From Pirellulales bacterium (GTDB taxonomy: Bacteria > Planctomycetota > Planctomycetia > Pirellulales > UBA7805), in the NCBI GenBank assembly GCA_030751095.1, contig JASMGX010000002.1, positions 30,975-67,357 on the forward strand: a stretch of 36,383 nt of DNA, written 5' to 3'. Both the position numbers and the translations under genes were made by a program. Each line of letters begins with the position of its first letter. The first letter of the stretch is position 1. Below are positions 14,535 to 23,088 of the stretch, piece after piece. The notes below the pieces were generated by a model. That model made no database searches. It was given only the letters and a program-made list of their open reading frames with translations, and was not told where the DNA came from.

Positions 14535-16982
14535 TCAATCGATGTACAAAAATGCGTTACTGCTGAGCATACTGCGGACATGGGCCGCACGTGCCTGCTC
14601 CGCTACAGAGGGACGGTCGGGATCGACTTGGCCGATCTGCTCTCCTGTCGTTTCCAAAAATTCTTTGGAACGCAAAATCTCCTCTTCCGTAGGGGGGCGG
14701 CCAAAAATCTCGCCATAGGCCGTTGCAATCCAGTCTTCGTTCCCCTCCTCATGCTGTGAGAGACGATTTGCGATTGCCTGACTCTGTTCGTGGATAAAGG
14801 GTGAGTTCATCAAATAGAGAGACTGGAGCGGCGTGCTTGTTGCGCGACGTTCAGCCAAAGCAAGATTCCCGTCCGGCCCATCGAACAGGTCGAGAAAAGG
14901 AACCTTTCGCAGTCTCTGTTGCAGCACATAGATGCTTCTCTTGTTGGTCGGATAATCTTCCTGAAAGGGGTCGTGCTGCCGATAGCGAAACGTGTCCTGA
15001 TGCGGAAAGGGATGCCGTTGCCCGGGCGTCCGATCGAGCATACCGCTGAGCATCAAGACAGAATCGCGATACTGTTCTGCAGAGAGGCGGCGACGATTGG
15101 CCCGCCAGAGCAGAAGGTTTTCCGGATCGGATGCAAGATTTTCAGCCGTCGAACTCCCCGAAAGCTGATAAGTGTCTGAGAGCATGATCAACCGATGCAT
15201 CGCCTTGATCGACCAACTGTGGTCGATGAAATAGCGGGCCAGATAATCGAGCAACTCCGGATGGGTGGGTGCCTGACCGCCGATGCCGAAATCACTGGTA
15301 CTGGCAACCAATCCGCGCGAGAAATGGTGCTGCCAGATGCGATTGACCATCACCCGCGCTGTCAGCGGATTTTCGGCATCTGCAATCCACTCCCCCAGTT
15401 CGCGGCGGCCGCTTTGCGGATGTCCTTTCGGCAACTGCTGTCCACCCAAAACTTCTAAAAACCCCCGTGGGACTTTTTCTCGCTTCTGGTTTGGATCCCC
15501 ACTTTGCTGCAGTTTGGCATCGTGCGGCTTTCCTTCAGAAATGGCGTACGCCGTCTCCATGGCGGGAATGGTGACGACGAGTTTTTTGTACTCATTCCAA
15601 TACACAATCCGCAGTTTGTCCAGTTTCTTCTGTTCGGCCTCTGTTCCGGGCTGATCCCGGAGTTCTTTTCTTCGTGCGCTGGCGGCATCAAACTTCTTTT
15701 GGATCGGGTCCAACTTTTCCCGGTAGGGAGCAAGAAATGTTGCAACCTTGTCCGGAGAGAGGCGATAGACAAAGTTTTCTCGCCGCTGTTTGTGCTCGGC
15801 ACCTGCATGTGGAAAGATGGAACTGTCCAAAATACCGTAGATCGCATAGTAGTCTTTTGTCGACACCGGATCGATTTTATGATCGTGGCAGCGGGCACAA
15901 CCGAGCGTTAAGCCCAAAAATGTTTTGCCGAGGTTGTCGATTGCATCTTCGAGCATGACATGTTTTTTTTCGTGGGGACTCACACCGATCCGGCGCGCCA
16001 TCGCAAGATAGCCGGTGGCAACCACCTGCCGCCACCGCTCATCGTCGTCGGAGAACGGGAGCAGATCACCCGCAATCTGCTCGCGAATGAATGCATCGTA
16101 CGGCAGATCCCGATTGAATGCGTCGATCACGTAGTTGCGGTAGCGATACGCTTCGGGCACGGGATAGTCAGAGGCATCTCCTGCGGTATCAGCATATCGC
16201 ACCAGATCCAACCAGTGTCGACTCCAATGTTCTCCATATCCGGGTCGGGCGAGCAAACGATCGATCAGTTGCCGGTAGGCATCGGGTGAATCGTCCGCAA
16301 CAAAAGCCTCGACCTCCTCCTGCGTGGGCGGCAGTCCGATCAGGTCCATGGTCGCGCGCCGGATCAACGTGCGGCGATCGGCAGGCCCAACAGGAGAGAG
16401 GCCGGCGGACTTTAGCCGCGCAAGAATAAACGAATCGACCGGACTGGAGAGGGCCGCTGTTTCGCCTTCGGCTGGTGGCGGGTTTGTCGGCAGGGGTTGA
16501 AATGCCCAGTGGCTCTGGCGTACTTCCTCAAAGGGTGGCTTCGAGGAAGCCACTTTGAGCAGCGGCTCGTCCTCAGGCCAAGTTGCCCCCTGATCGACCC
16601 AGCGGGCCAGCGCATCGATCACATCCGGTTCGAGCGGCTCATCCTCGGAGGGCATCTCGATGTCCTCTTTTTGATGCCGCAGCACCTGGATCAACAGGCT
16701 TTCGACCGCTCTGCCGGGCACAATCGCCGGTCCCCGCTCGCCACCCTCAAGCAGCCCCTGGCGGGAGTCGAGCCGCAGCCCTCCCTCCTGTTGGTCCTCA
16801 CCGTGGCAGGAGGTGCAGTGCTCAACCAACTGGGGACGAACGTGGCGTTCAAACAATTCGGTCTGTTCATTTGCCGAAACAAGCGACCAGGCCGGGGCGA
16901 GGGCCAAAACGCCATAGGCAACCACCGCCGGGACAAATTTTCTGCTCGGCGGCAAAACGGCAGTTTTTTTCAAAATAGGCAT
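14535..16982 (-). CDS. PSCyt1-DUF1549-DUF1553 protein (second cassette)
   Basis: This exported 815-residue protein has a signal peptide (about 1-36) and a PSCyt1 domain with HCTSCHGE (Cys56, Cys59, His60) followed by IEMPSEDEP. DUF1549 contains a second motif, CARCH, at 362-366. DUF1553 ends with SSNAFLYID. It lacks the roughly 170-residue module found near the end of the paralogue at 7040. Residues 480-550 contain a charged, probably helical stretch rich in Lys and Glu. The open frame runs 79 codons further upstream, but the ATG at 16982 directly precedes the signal peptide. A good promoter lies about 80 bp upstream. Two CxxCH motifs suggest haem attachment, which is unproven. Confidence 0.93.
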   Translation of the reverse strand: MPILKKTAVLPPSRKFVPAVVAYGVLALAPAWSLVSANEQTELFERHVRPQLVEHCTSCHGEDQQEGGLRLDSRQGLLEGGERGPAIVPGRAVESLLIQVLRHQKEDIEMPSEDEPLEPDVIDALARWVDQGATWPEDEPLLKVASSKPPFEEVRQSHWAFQPLPTNPPPAEGETAALSSPVDSFILARLKSAGLSPVGPADRRTLIRRATMDLIGLPPTQEEVEAFVADDSPDAYRQLIDRLLARPGYGEHWSRHWLDLVRYADTAGDASDYPVPEAYRYRNYVIDAFNRDLPYDAFIREQIAGDLLPFSDDDERWRQVVATGYLAMARRIGVSPHEKKHVMLEDAIDNLGKTFLGLTLGCARCHDHKIDPVSTKDYYAIYGILDSSIFPHAGAEHKQRRENFVYRLSPDKVATFLAPYREKLDPIQKKFDAASARRKELRDQPGTEAEQKKLDKLRIVYWNEYKKLVVTIPAMETAYAISEGKPHDAKLQQSGDPNQKREKVPRGFLEVLGGQQLPKGHPQSGRRELGEWIADAENPLTARVMVNRIWQHHFSRGLVASTSDFGIGGQAPTHPELLDYLARYFIDHSWSIKAMHRLIMLSDTYQLSGSSTAENLASDPENLLLWRANRRRLSAEQYRDSVLMLSGMLDRTPGQRHPFPHQDTFRYRQHDPFQEDYPTNKRSIYVLQQRLRKVPFLDLFDGPDGNLALAERRATSTPLQSLYLMNSPFIHEQSQAIANRLSQHEEGNEDWIATAYGEIFGRPPTEEEILRSKEFLETTGEQIGQVDPDRPSVAEQARAAHVRSMLSSNAFLYID

Positions 16983-17062
16983 GGCCGGGCCGATGAAAAG
17001 GAAGGGTACATCTAAGGCGGGCACCGGGAACAACCCCGGTCGACACCGGACGGGCAAAAGAC

Positions 17063-17092
17063 AGTATAACTTTCGATGGTAGTTCGGGTCAA
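17063..17092 (-). promoter_or_regulatory. Sigma70-type promoter of the second PSCyt1-DUF1501 operon
   Basis: On the minus strand, TTGACC (17087-17092), an 18-bp spacer and TATACT (17063-17068). Transcription should begin near 17056, about 75 nt before the ATG at 16982. Hexamers and spacer length mirror the promoter at 11997-12026, so the two cassettes may be expressed alike. Confidence 0.6.
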
Positions 17093-17161
17093 TGTTCGTG
17101 CAATCATTCCAACACTCCCTTTCCTGGAGACGATCGTTGCGTTTCAGGCACCAAATGGCGT

Positions 17162-17190
17162 CTGGACTGTCACGGATGATTTCATAGAAT
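17162..17190 (+). promoter_or_regulatory. Weak candidate promoter of the FAD monooxygenase gene
   Basis: TAGAAT at 17185-17190 is a fair -10 box. The best -35 at 17-bp spacing (CTGGAC, 17162-17167) is poor. The leader would be about 22 nt. Confidence 0.25.
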
Positions 17191-17218
17191 AAATTTTTCT
17201 TCCCTGGAGTTTTTCGCA

Positions 17219-18760
17219 ATGTCGCAGGATTATGTGCTCATTGCCGGTGCAGGACCGGTAGGACTCACTGCGGCACATCGCATTGCACGACACGGGGTCC
17301 CGGTTCGTATCATTGATATGGCCGGCGAGCCTACGCCGCTCTCCAAAGCACTCGTCATTTGGCGGCGAACGCTCCAGGTTCTCGACGCAACGATCCCCTA
17401 CGAAACATTTCTCGCTGCCGGACATGAAGCGCGGCACGTCCGCATGATTGCCAATGGTAAGTTACTCGCCGAGATACCACTGGCAAATCCATCGCATCAA
17501 CTGCCTGGGGGTGTCTTTATTCCCCAGTCGGAAACCGAGAGGATTCTGACGGCCGCACTTGCCGAACAGGGAGTAACGGTTGAACGGCACACAAAACTTC
17601 TCGATCTTTCGCAGGATCAGGATGGTGTCACCTGCCAACTCGAGGGACCGGACGGCAACGAAGAGTGCCGCTGTTCCTGGCTAATCGGATGCGATGGCGC
17701 GCACTCTGTCACCCGCCACCAAATCCATCTCGATTTTCCAGGTGAGTCGATGGACCAGCGGTGGATTCTTGGCGATGTCGATGTCGATACAGCAACAGAC
17801 CCGCACGAGGCGGTCATCGAGAGTGTCCCTGGTGGAATTGTTGCCATGTTTCCAGTGGGAGTATCGCGATGGCGGATTATGACGAACACCGGTGAGGTCG
17901 ATGCAGACACCCCGCTTGACGATCCCACTGAGGAGGAACTGCAAGCGATCCTTGACCAGAAGACCCATCGCGGCTGGAAGATCGTCAAATCGCACTGGCG
18001 GAGTGAGTTTCGCGTCAACGAACGACAAGTCGAGCGTTATGTCGAAGGCCGCGTACTGTTGGCCGGAGATGCCGCCCACGTGCACAGCCCCGCAGGTGGA
18101 CAGGGAATGAACACCGGCATTCAGGATGCCGCCAACCTCGCCTGGAAGGTTGCCTTGGCCTGGAAAGGCGGGGCTGACCGGGCAGTGATCGAAACCTATC
18201 AGGAAGAACGACACCCGGTAGGTCGCGAAGTGGTTGACTCCACGGCACGAATGCTGCGGACTGCAATGATCACCAACCCGATCCTGCGGCAGTTGCGCGA
18301 CATGGCCTTGCATATTGGCCTAGCCATCCCCGCAGTGCGGCACCATTTGACTGACTTTCTCAACGAAGAAACGGTCCACTTACGCGACAGCAGTTTGTCG
18401 GGACCGCTCACCAAAAGGGCCGATGTCCAGCCGGGAGATGCCTTTCCCGATGTGCCCATTTCGATATCTGGCAGGCAGATCCCGTCCACCGAACTATTGC
18501 GAGGTAGCGAAGCGGCCTGCATTGTCCTGGGGGATGTGGATGTCGCTGCCCTAGAGGACTCTTTTGGATCGAACGGGAGTGGTTTTCCGCTGAACATTGT
18601 CCGAGTCGGCCAAGACGCTGATGATGTCCGTGATCTGGCACATGCCTTTGGCTTCAACGAACAGGGCGTCGTACTCGTGCGACCCGATAGTGTGGTGGCC
18701 ATCGTGGGAACGACTGCCGAGGTCGTGACAGACTATCTGTCCCAGTGGGGACGTGCCTGA
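17219..18760 (+). CDS. FAD-dependent aromatic-ring monooxygenase (PHBH/MhpA-like)
   Basis: Members of this flavoprotein family hydroxylate aromatic or polyketide substrates using NAD(P)H and oxygen. The 513-residue protein has the N-terminal dinucleotide-binding motif GAGPVG (10-15), the DG motif in GCDGAHS (Asp159-Gly160) and the FAD-ribityl motif GDAAH (283-287) followed by SPAGGQGMNTGIQDA. After about residue 395 comes a thioredoxin-like C-terminal domain, as in MhpA or phenol hydroxylase types, with PGDAFPDVP and VVLVRPDSVVAIVG. There is no signal peptide, so it is cytoplasmic. The ATG has CTGGAG 9 nt upstream. It is divergent from the second cytochrome operon and ends 21 bp from a convergent gene. 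The substrate is not evident. Confidence 0.9.
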   Translation: MSQDYVLIAGAGPVGLTAAHRIARHGVPVRIIDMAGEPTPLSKALVIWRRTLQVLDATIPYETFLAAGHEARHVRMIANGKLLAEIPLANPSHQLPGGVFIPQSETERILTAALAEQGVTVERHTKLLDLSQDQDGVTCQLEGPDGNEECRCSWLIGCDGAHSVTRHQIHLDFPGESMDQRWILGDVDVDTATDPHEAVIESVPGGIVAMFPVGVSRWRIMTNTGEVDADTPLDDPTEEELQAILDQKTHRGWKIVKSHWRSEFRVNERQVERYVEGRVLLAGDAAHVHSPAGGQGMNTGIQDAANLAWKVALAWKGGADRAVIETYQEERHPVGREVVDSTARMLRTAMITNPILRQLRDMALHIGLAIPAVRHHLTDFLNEETVHLRDSSLSGPLTKRADVQPGDAFPDVPISISGRQIPSTELLRGSEAACIVLGDVDVAALEDSFGSNGSGFPLNIVRVGQDADDVRDLAHAFGFNEQGVVLVRPDSVVAIVGTTAEVVTDYLSQWGRA

Positions 18761-18781
18761 ATCGGCACAGAAAAACTGCAT

Positions 18782-20572
18782 TTATTTAGGAAACTGCACC
18801 TGCAGTTCCCCGTGCCGTATCTCGTAGAGAGATAATTCTTTCTTCCTCGCTTGCCACTGGGTGAAATTGTATTTGAGATCTTCCTCCAGATCTTTATCTT
18901 GTGTATTCAGCTGTTCATAACGTTTTTCAATCATCTTTCCATGTGTTCGGATCTGGCCAAGGCTTTGCTTGATGGCATCCCGTTTATCAATCATCTCGGC
19001 CCAGAGTTGGTCTGTGGCATCCGCCTTCGCTTTGGGACCATTGAGTTTTTTGTTCAGTCCGTTGAGCTGCACCTGTCCTCTCCGCATCAGATCGAGTGCG
19101 TTCTGGCCTTGGAGATAGACCGCTTTTGTCGACATCCGGATTCTTTTGCGTTTGGCGACAATCATCTCCCGCTCACTCTCAAGTTTACTGATCTCGGTGC
19201 CCAACTGTTTGAAAAGTCTCTCCAAGTGGGCAATTTCTTGCGCAATTCTCGCAGTCTGTCGACCACGTGCCCCAGTGGCTACTTTGCGTTGTAGTGTCGT
19301 CGCTGCTTCTCTCTCTTCGCGTTGTTTGCGATATTCTTCAGTCTGCTTCCGCTCATACGCAACAAAGAGCGGATCGTCTCCGGACGCCGGCAGCGCGGCC
19401 AGGGGCTGAACTTCTTCTCCGGCCTCGGCAAGCAGTTCGAGAAGCGAAGTGGCCGATACGGCAAAATTGAGATTCTGTGCATCGGTTTGCATCCATGTAT
19501 TTACGCCAACAACCTGACCGCTGGAATTCACCAGTGGCCCGCCGCTATTTCCTGGTGAGATCGGGCTCGATGTCTGAATCCAGGTAATATCATCGCTAAA
19601 TTTAAGCGAATCGCTGACCCGCCCCGCGCCATCTCGCTGCCCCATCGCAATCTTGCGGATTTCCTCTCCCGTGCGAATGGCGCTGACGATCCCATCGGTA
19701 ATCGACCCGAGATATCCACGTGGTGAGCCAAGTGCATAGACGGTTTCACCTTTGTGCGGGAGCAGCTTGGTGATCGGCAACGGCTTGAAATCACCTCGCG
19801 TGGAGCCGATCCGCAACAACACGAGGTCCTTCTCCGGGGCAACCGCAACAAACCCGGAAACATGATATATCGATCCGTCGACGAACTGCAGTTGCGCCGC
19901 ACCTGAATCCTGAACCACATGAAGATTGGTAACCACTGTCCCTTTTTGGTCGACGATAAATCCGCTCCCGGTGCGCCCGGCTGCCTCGATCGCGACAACG
20001 GAACGATCGAGTCTTTTTATGGCATCTTCATCACCGGAACCTTCAGTGACGACCAGTGGTTCCGTGTCGAGGCGTACTTCCGGTCGCACGGACTCTCTCG
20101 TCGGCCCGCCTTCGGTAGTTGCCGGAGCACTTCTGGTTTGCTTCGATACGGCCGCTTTATCAGAACTGGTTTTCGGCTGGCTTTCGAGCCTCGCAATAAA
20201 GAGGACAACCAAAATCAAAAGGGCCGTGCCGATGGCAACGAGCAGCGGGTGCGTTCGCCCTTCAGATCGGTACTGCTGAGAGTGCATCCTTCGTCCCCGG
20301 GCCCCGCTCGACCGCCGGCGGCTTTGGGGAGCAACGCTTTCGGGAGTCTCGTTCGGTGGCGGGTTGGTGTTTTGCGGTTTCCGCGCCAGCGGTACCAGAG
20401 AACCGGATGGAACCAGCAACGACTTGATCTGACTCGCTTTGATCCATTCGCTTTCATTCTCCTGCCGGACCAGGGTGGAAGATGGGATTGTCCCGGTGCG
20501 GAGCAGTTCCAAAAGCTGCGCAGGAGCAACCGGCCCCCACTGCTGCTGCTCAACCTGGTAGTACCAGCCCAT
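18782..20572 (-). CDS. Membrane-anchored GYF-domain/trypsin-like serine protease with coiled coil
   Basis: The 596-residue protein has four parts. Residues 1-55 form a GYF_2 domain (GWYYQVEQQQWGP, then WIKASQI). A linker rich in Pro, Ser and Arg leads to one membrane helix at about 109-128. Residues 185-375 are a trypsin/DegP-like protease domain with catalytic His218 (TNLHVV), Asp249 (EKDLVLL) and Ser343 (SPGNSGGPL). Residues 400-590 are a charged, probably coiled-coil region. The protease part would lie outside the membrane and the GYF domain inside. There is no PDZ domain. The frame extends 18 codons to a TTG at 20626, but the ATG at 20572 has AGGGA upstream and starts right at the domain. 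The substrate is unknown. Confidence 0.88.
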   Translation of the reverse strand: MGWYYQVEQQQWGPVAPAQLLELLRTGTIPSSTLVRQENESEWIKASQIKSLLVPSGSLVPLARKPQNTNPPPNETPESVAPQSRRRSSGARGRRMHSQQYRSEGRTHPLLVAIGTALLILVVLFIARLESQPKTSSDKAAVSKQTRSAPATTEGGPTRESVRPEVRLDTEPLVVTEGSGDEDAIKRLDRSVVAIEAAGRTGSGFIVDQKGTVVTNLHVVQDSGAAQLQFVDGSIYHVSGFVAVAPEKDLVLLRIGSTRGDFKPLPITKLLPHKGETVYALGSPRGYLGSITDGIVSAIRTGEEIRKIAMGQRDGAGRVSDSLKFSDDITWIQTSSPISPGNSGGPLVNSSGQVVGVNTWMQTDAQNLNFAVSATSLLELLAEAGEEVQPLAALPASGDDPLFVAYERKQTEEYRKQREEREAATTLQRKVATGARGRQTARIAQEIAHLERLFKQLGTEISKLESEREMIVAKRKRIRMSTKAVYLQGQNALDLMRRGQVQLNGLNKKLNGPKAKADATDQLWAEMIDKRDAIKQSLGQIRTHGKMIEKRYEQLNTQDKDLEEDLKYNFTQWQARKKELSLYEIRHGELQVQFPK

Positions 20573-20639
20573 TGCGCGTTCCCTGGTGGCACGGAAGTCC
20601 CAGCTACCGGTAGAAAAATGTTCCAAGTGTCAACTTGTC

Positions 20640-20669
20640 ATTTTAACGGGCCGCGGCCCGCAAGGCCAA
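20640..20669 (-). promoter_or_regulatory. Candidate promoter of the GYF protease gene
   Basis: On the minus strand, TTGGCC (20664-20669), an 18-bp GC-rich spacer and TAAAAT (20640-20645). A perfect TTGACA also occurs at 20628-20633 but has no -10 box at a usable distance. Confidence 0.3.
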
Positions 20670-20758
20670 GAGAATGCGCGCTCTTTTGCTGCCGATTTCT
20701 GCTGGGGGGGCGATTTTACGGGTCGAACCGATTTTCTGGACCATTTCGCCGGGCGCGA

Positions 20759-21337
20759 CTAACTCCGCCCGGCAGACCGGCCCGCACGGTGGCAGGAGGC
20801 AGCCGCCAACAGCCCACAGAGGGCGAGCAGGAAGCCCGACGGCTCTGGGACCGCAGCGTAAACCGAAAGATCTCCCGAAAAATCGATTTGGGTGATCACA
20901 TTGCCCAAAAAACTTCCCACCACGTTGAAATCCAATGCATCGATGGTCGCTTCGATCGATGTAATCTGGCGGCCCGAAAAATCGGGAGCGGTTGAGAAGA
21001 AAACAGACTCCTGCACAACCTGGTATATGGAGTCGACAAACACCGTGACAAAATCGTCCACCCCGTTGGTCAGGAGGGCAACCGCTTCTGTAAAATCGTT
21101 GCCCGAATCAAACACGTAGGTAGACCCGACGTCGCTTGCGTCGAAGAACTGTTCGAACATGTGGACGTTTGGCTGGCCGCTAGCGGGATTCCCAACGAAA
21201 ACGCGAAACTCTACGTCGTTCTGCGCCACAGCATCGATGATATATACCGTCTCGGCGATATTTTTCTCGACAATCAATTCCGCATTCGCAACGGAGCCGA
21301 GCAGGCAAAAAAGAAGAGCAAGAAGCAGTCTGTCCAT
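20759..21337 (-). CDS. PEP-CTERM protein, small, function unknown
   Basis: The 192-residue precursor has an N-terminal signal peptide (MDRLLLALLFCLLGSVANA, cleavage near residue 19), a beta-rich soluble region of about 140 residues and a PEP-CTERM tag. The tag is VPEP at 163-166, a hydrophobic stretch, then a basic tail. The body repeats short Asp/Phe/Val-rich segments and has no recognised enzyme motif. The frame is open 18 codons further upstream; the ATG at 21337 has GGAGA at good spacing and opens the signal peptide directly. It is the second PEP-CTERM protein of the window and is unrelated in sequence to the one at 3284. Confidence 0.82.
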   Translation of the reverse strand: MDRLLLALLFCLLGSVANAELIVEKNIAETVYIIDAVAQNDVEFRVFVGNPASGQPNVHMFEQFFDASDVGSTYVFDSGNDFTEAVALLTNGVDDFVTVFVDSIYQVVQESVFFSTAPDFSGRQITSIEATIDALDFNVVGSFLGNVITQIDFSGDLSVYAAVPEPSGFLLALCGLLAAASCHRAGRSAGRS

Positions 21338-21413
21338 TCGGCTTCTCCAATAGAACCTGTAGCTATTAAAGCTTCCGAAACCTAATTCCAAAAAGCACCG
21401 GGTCGCAAAAAAG

Positions 21414-21674
21414 TTACGATTTCGCCAAGGTGATTTCGATCCAAAAAGCGACCGCGTACTGATAAATCAGGATAACCCATTTCGCGATTGGGGCAAGGAT
21501 AATAAGGCCCCACCCCAAAAAAAAGACCTCGTTATCCGGGAATAAAAGCCGTAGTGCGGTTTTTTTGGGGGGGGGCGGGGTCCGAGACTGGCAGAAGAGC
21601 GAACCGAGCATGCTAAGGGCCAGACTCAAGGTCGGTCCGTTTTTTCCGATCGTATTCCAATCCTCGCAATACAT
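21414..21674 (-). CDS. Doubtful small membrane protein ORF
   Basis: The 86-residue frame starts at an ATG with GGAGAG 8 nt upstream and ends with one or two hydrophobic segments (about residues 50-80) that could cross the membrane. It contains a C9 run encoding a short proline stretch (TPPPPKK; plus-strand G9 near 21570), prone to slippage. I recognise no family, and the N-terminal half looks unlike a normal protein. It may be spurious. Confidence 0.3.
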   Translation of the reverse strand: MYCEDWNTIGKNGPTLSLALSMLGSLFCQSRTPPPPKKTALRLLFPDNEVFFLGWGLIILAPIAKWVILIYQYAVAFWIEITLAKS

Positions 21675-21858
21675 GCCGTTCTCTCCGGGAGAGGTCGCCG
21701 CTGCAGTCCCAAAGAGCAGAAAAATTCGGCCCTCACTGCCACAGTATTCTGCAGTTGGCAAGAAAAGCGGGTGTGGCACACTACCTGGTCCGATTGTCTG
21801 TCAGATAGAATACCGGCACCTATTTGGCGACATATTGTGTTGTGGATACACTCCCGAA

Positions 21859-22257
21859 ATGGGTAAACATATGATGGTCAGCGACACACTCAATCCCTCA
21901 AGAGAGCGCAAAGCGTACATCGGCACCGCGATGTTCCTTGGCACTCTCTGCACACTTGCATTGATGGTGTTGTGCGGAGCACCTTTACTCTCCTTTTCTT
22001 CAAACGATCTTTTGGCCGATGTACCCTGGACCGCGCTTTGGGTGATCGCCACATTAGTGGCTCGCTGGTCGATTCAGCGGTCGATCCAGATGCAGGCTTG
22101 GATCGATTACTGCAGCAAGCTGTCCTACGGCCGGTTTCTTTCGGAGGAGACCGAACGGGGCATCGATCGTTTTTTATCTGTGCTGTTTCGGGGGATCATC
22201 GCGATCGTTTTCCTGGCGCTTGTGGTTGCCGTCACCTATCTTGCATTTCTTGATTGA
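21859..22257 (+). CDS. Small three-helix membrane protein, unknown
   Basis: The last 133 codons of a longer open frame encode a protein with three hydrophobic segments: about residues 22-42, 55-70 and 110-131. A charged stretch with SERKA precedes the first, and a loop with FLSEETERGIDRFL precedes the third. The part of the frame upstream of 21859 looks non-coding. Start choice is open between 21859, 21871 and 21874; GGGT before 21871 is the only hint of a ribosome-binding site. No family is recognised. It stands alone, facing a minus-strand membrane protein gene. Confidence 0.55.
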   Translation: MGKHMMVSDTLNPSRERKAYIGTAMFLGTLCTLALMVLCGAPLLSFSSNDLLADVPWTALWVIATLVARWSIQRSIQMQAWIDYCSKLSYGRFLSEETERGIDRFLSVLFRGIIAIVFLALVVAVTYLAFLD

Positions 22258-22335
22258 GAGCAATCCATAGAACGAAATAGACAATCATCCGTCATTGAAC
22301 TCCCGAGAACGCCAGTGGCGTCTATCCCTACGCAT

Positions 22336-22370
22336 TACCCTCGCCGAGCAGCGGAGAGAAAGAGAGCAAT
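22336..22370 (+). repeat. Possible diverged third copy of the hairpin repeat
   Basis: Starting near CATTACCC, this block matches about 25 of 35 positions of the copy at 25217 without gaps, including the GGAGAGAAAG core. The right arm of the stem is not preserved. It may be a decayed copy or a chance match. Coordinates are approximate by a few bases. Confidence 0.3.
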
Positions 22371-22457
22371 CCGGGCTCTATCCTCAGGTGGACGAGCATA
22401 CGTATTTTCGGTTCGCTGGGTACCGTGCGGAAAGAACAATATCATGCGACATATTTC

Positions 22458-22787
22458 TTATTTCAATGATAAACCTATCAACATCAGACAGATGACTCCC
22501 AGAATACTCGCCAAAGAAAACACGATCCCGAGTATCGCAAATATTTTTTTCCGCTCTTTTTGAAAAAGGCCTCCGACACCGATTCCCATTGCCACTAGCT
22601 CTACAAAGAGCAATAAGAACATAAACAAACCAATAATGATCGCGCCAGCAGATTTTTCATCCATACCGCCCGGGGCTGAAGCTTCCATCACCCCAGCGGT
22701 AACCACAACAACAAAAAGCATGCCCCCCGCACAAATGCTTGTAACAAATGAAGCAATTCCCAGCCCAGAATGCTTGAGTGGTTCCAT
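22458..22787 (-). CDS. Small membrane protein (three to four helices), unknown
   Basis: The 109-residue product begins MEPLKHSGLGIASFV, an opening I recall from short bacterial membrane proteins of unknown role (DUF4064/DUF4190-like; not verified). Hydrophobic segments lie at about residues 10-33, 45-70 and 80-105, with a Lys/Arg loop (FQKERKK) before the last. The frame is open 15 codons further upstream, but the ATG at 22787 has AAGGG nearby. It is likely a real gene with no assignable function. Confidence 0.65.
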   Translation of the reverse strand: MEPLKHSGLGIASFVTSICAGGMLFVVVVTAGVMEASAPGGMDEKSAGAIIIGLFMFLLLFVELVAMGIGVGGLFQKERKKIFAILGIVFSLASILGVICLMLIGLSLK

Positions 22788-23088
22788 GTTGCCCTTTCTA
22801 AAAATTGTTTGGTTCAGAACAGTCGAAAACATAGCACGCGAAGCACGTGCGAACCTTACCCTTATTTAATCTATGTCAGCCTATCACAAATGCACTTTGA
22901 GTGATCTTATCATTATCCACGCTCAGTCGTGGAGAGAAAGACTGGTACCTGGGCGCAGGTGGTAAGGCGGTCGCAAAAAAAGACCCTCGTGTGCCCGACG
23001 GCGGAGAGGTTTTTGAGTCACATTCTGTGGTAGAGTCGTATACGCAAGCTTCCGAGTCCCACCCAAAACGCCTGAGGATTGACAGCGC
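22788..23088. other. Intergenic region with a hairpin repeat copy
   Basis: This gap separates a minus-strand membrane protein gene from the plus-strand FG-GAP gene. It holds one copy of the hairpin repeat (22912-22946). I see no convincing gene: a 63-codon GTG-started frame at 22901 has no ribosome-binding site and runs through the repeat. Confidence 0.5.
22912..22946 (+). repeat. Intergenic hairpin repeat, copy 1
   Basis: This 35-bp block matches 30 of 35 bases of the copy at 25217. It can fold as CAGTC / GACTG around a loop GTGGAGAGAAA. The other copy has CAGCC / GGCTG, so stem changes occur in pairs and keep the helix while the loop stays nearly constant. The strand is given arbitrarily. 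Confidence 0.6.
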
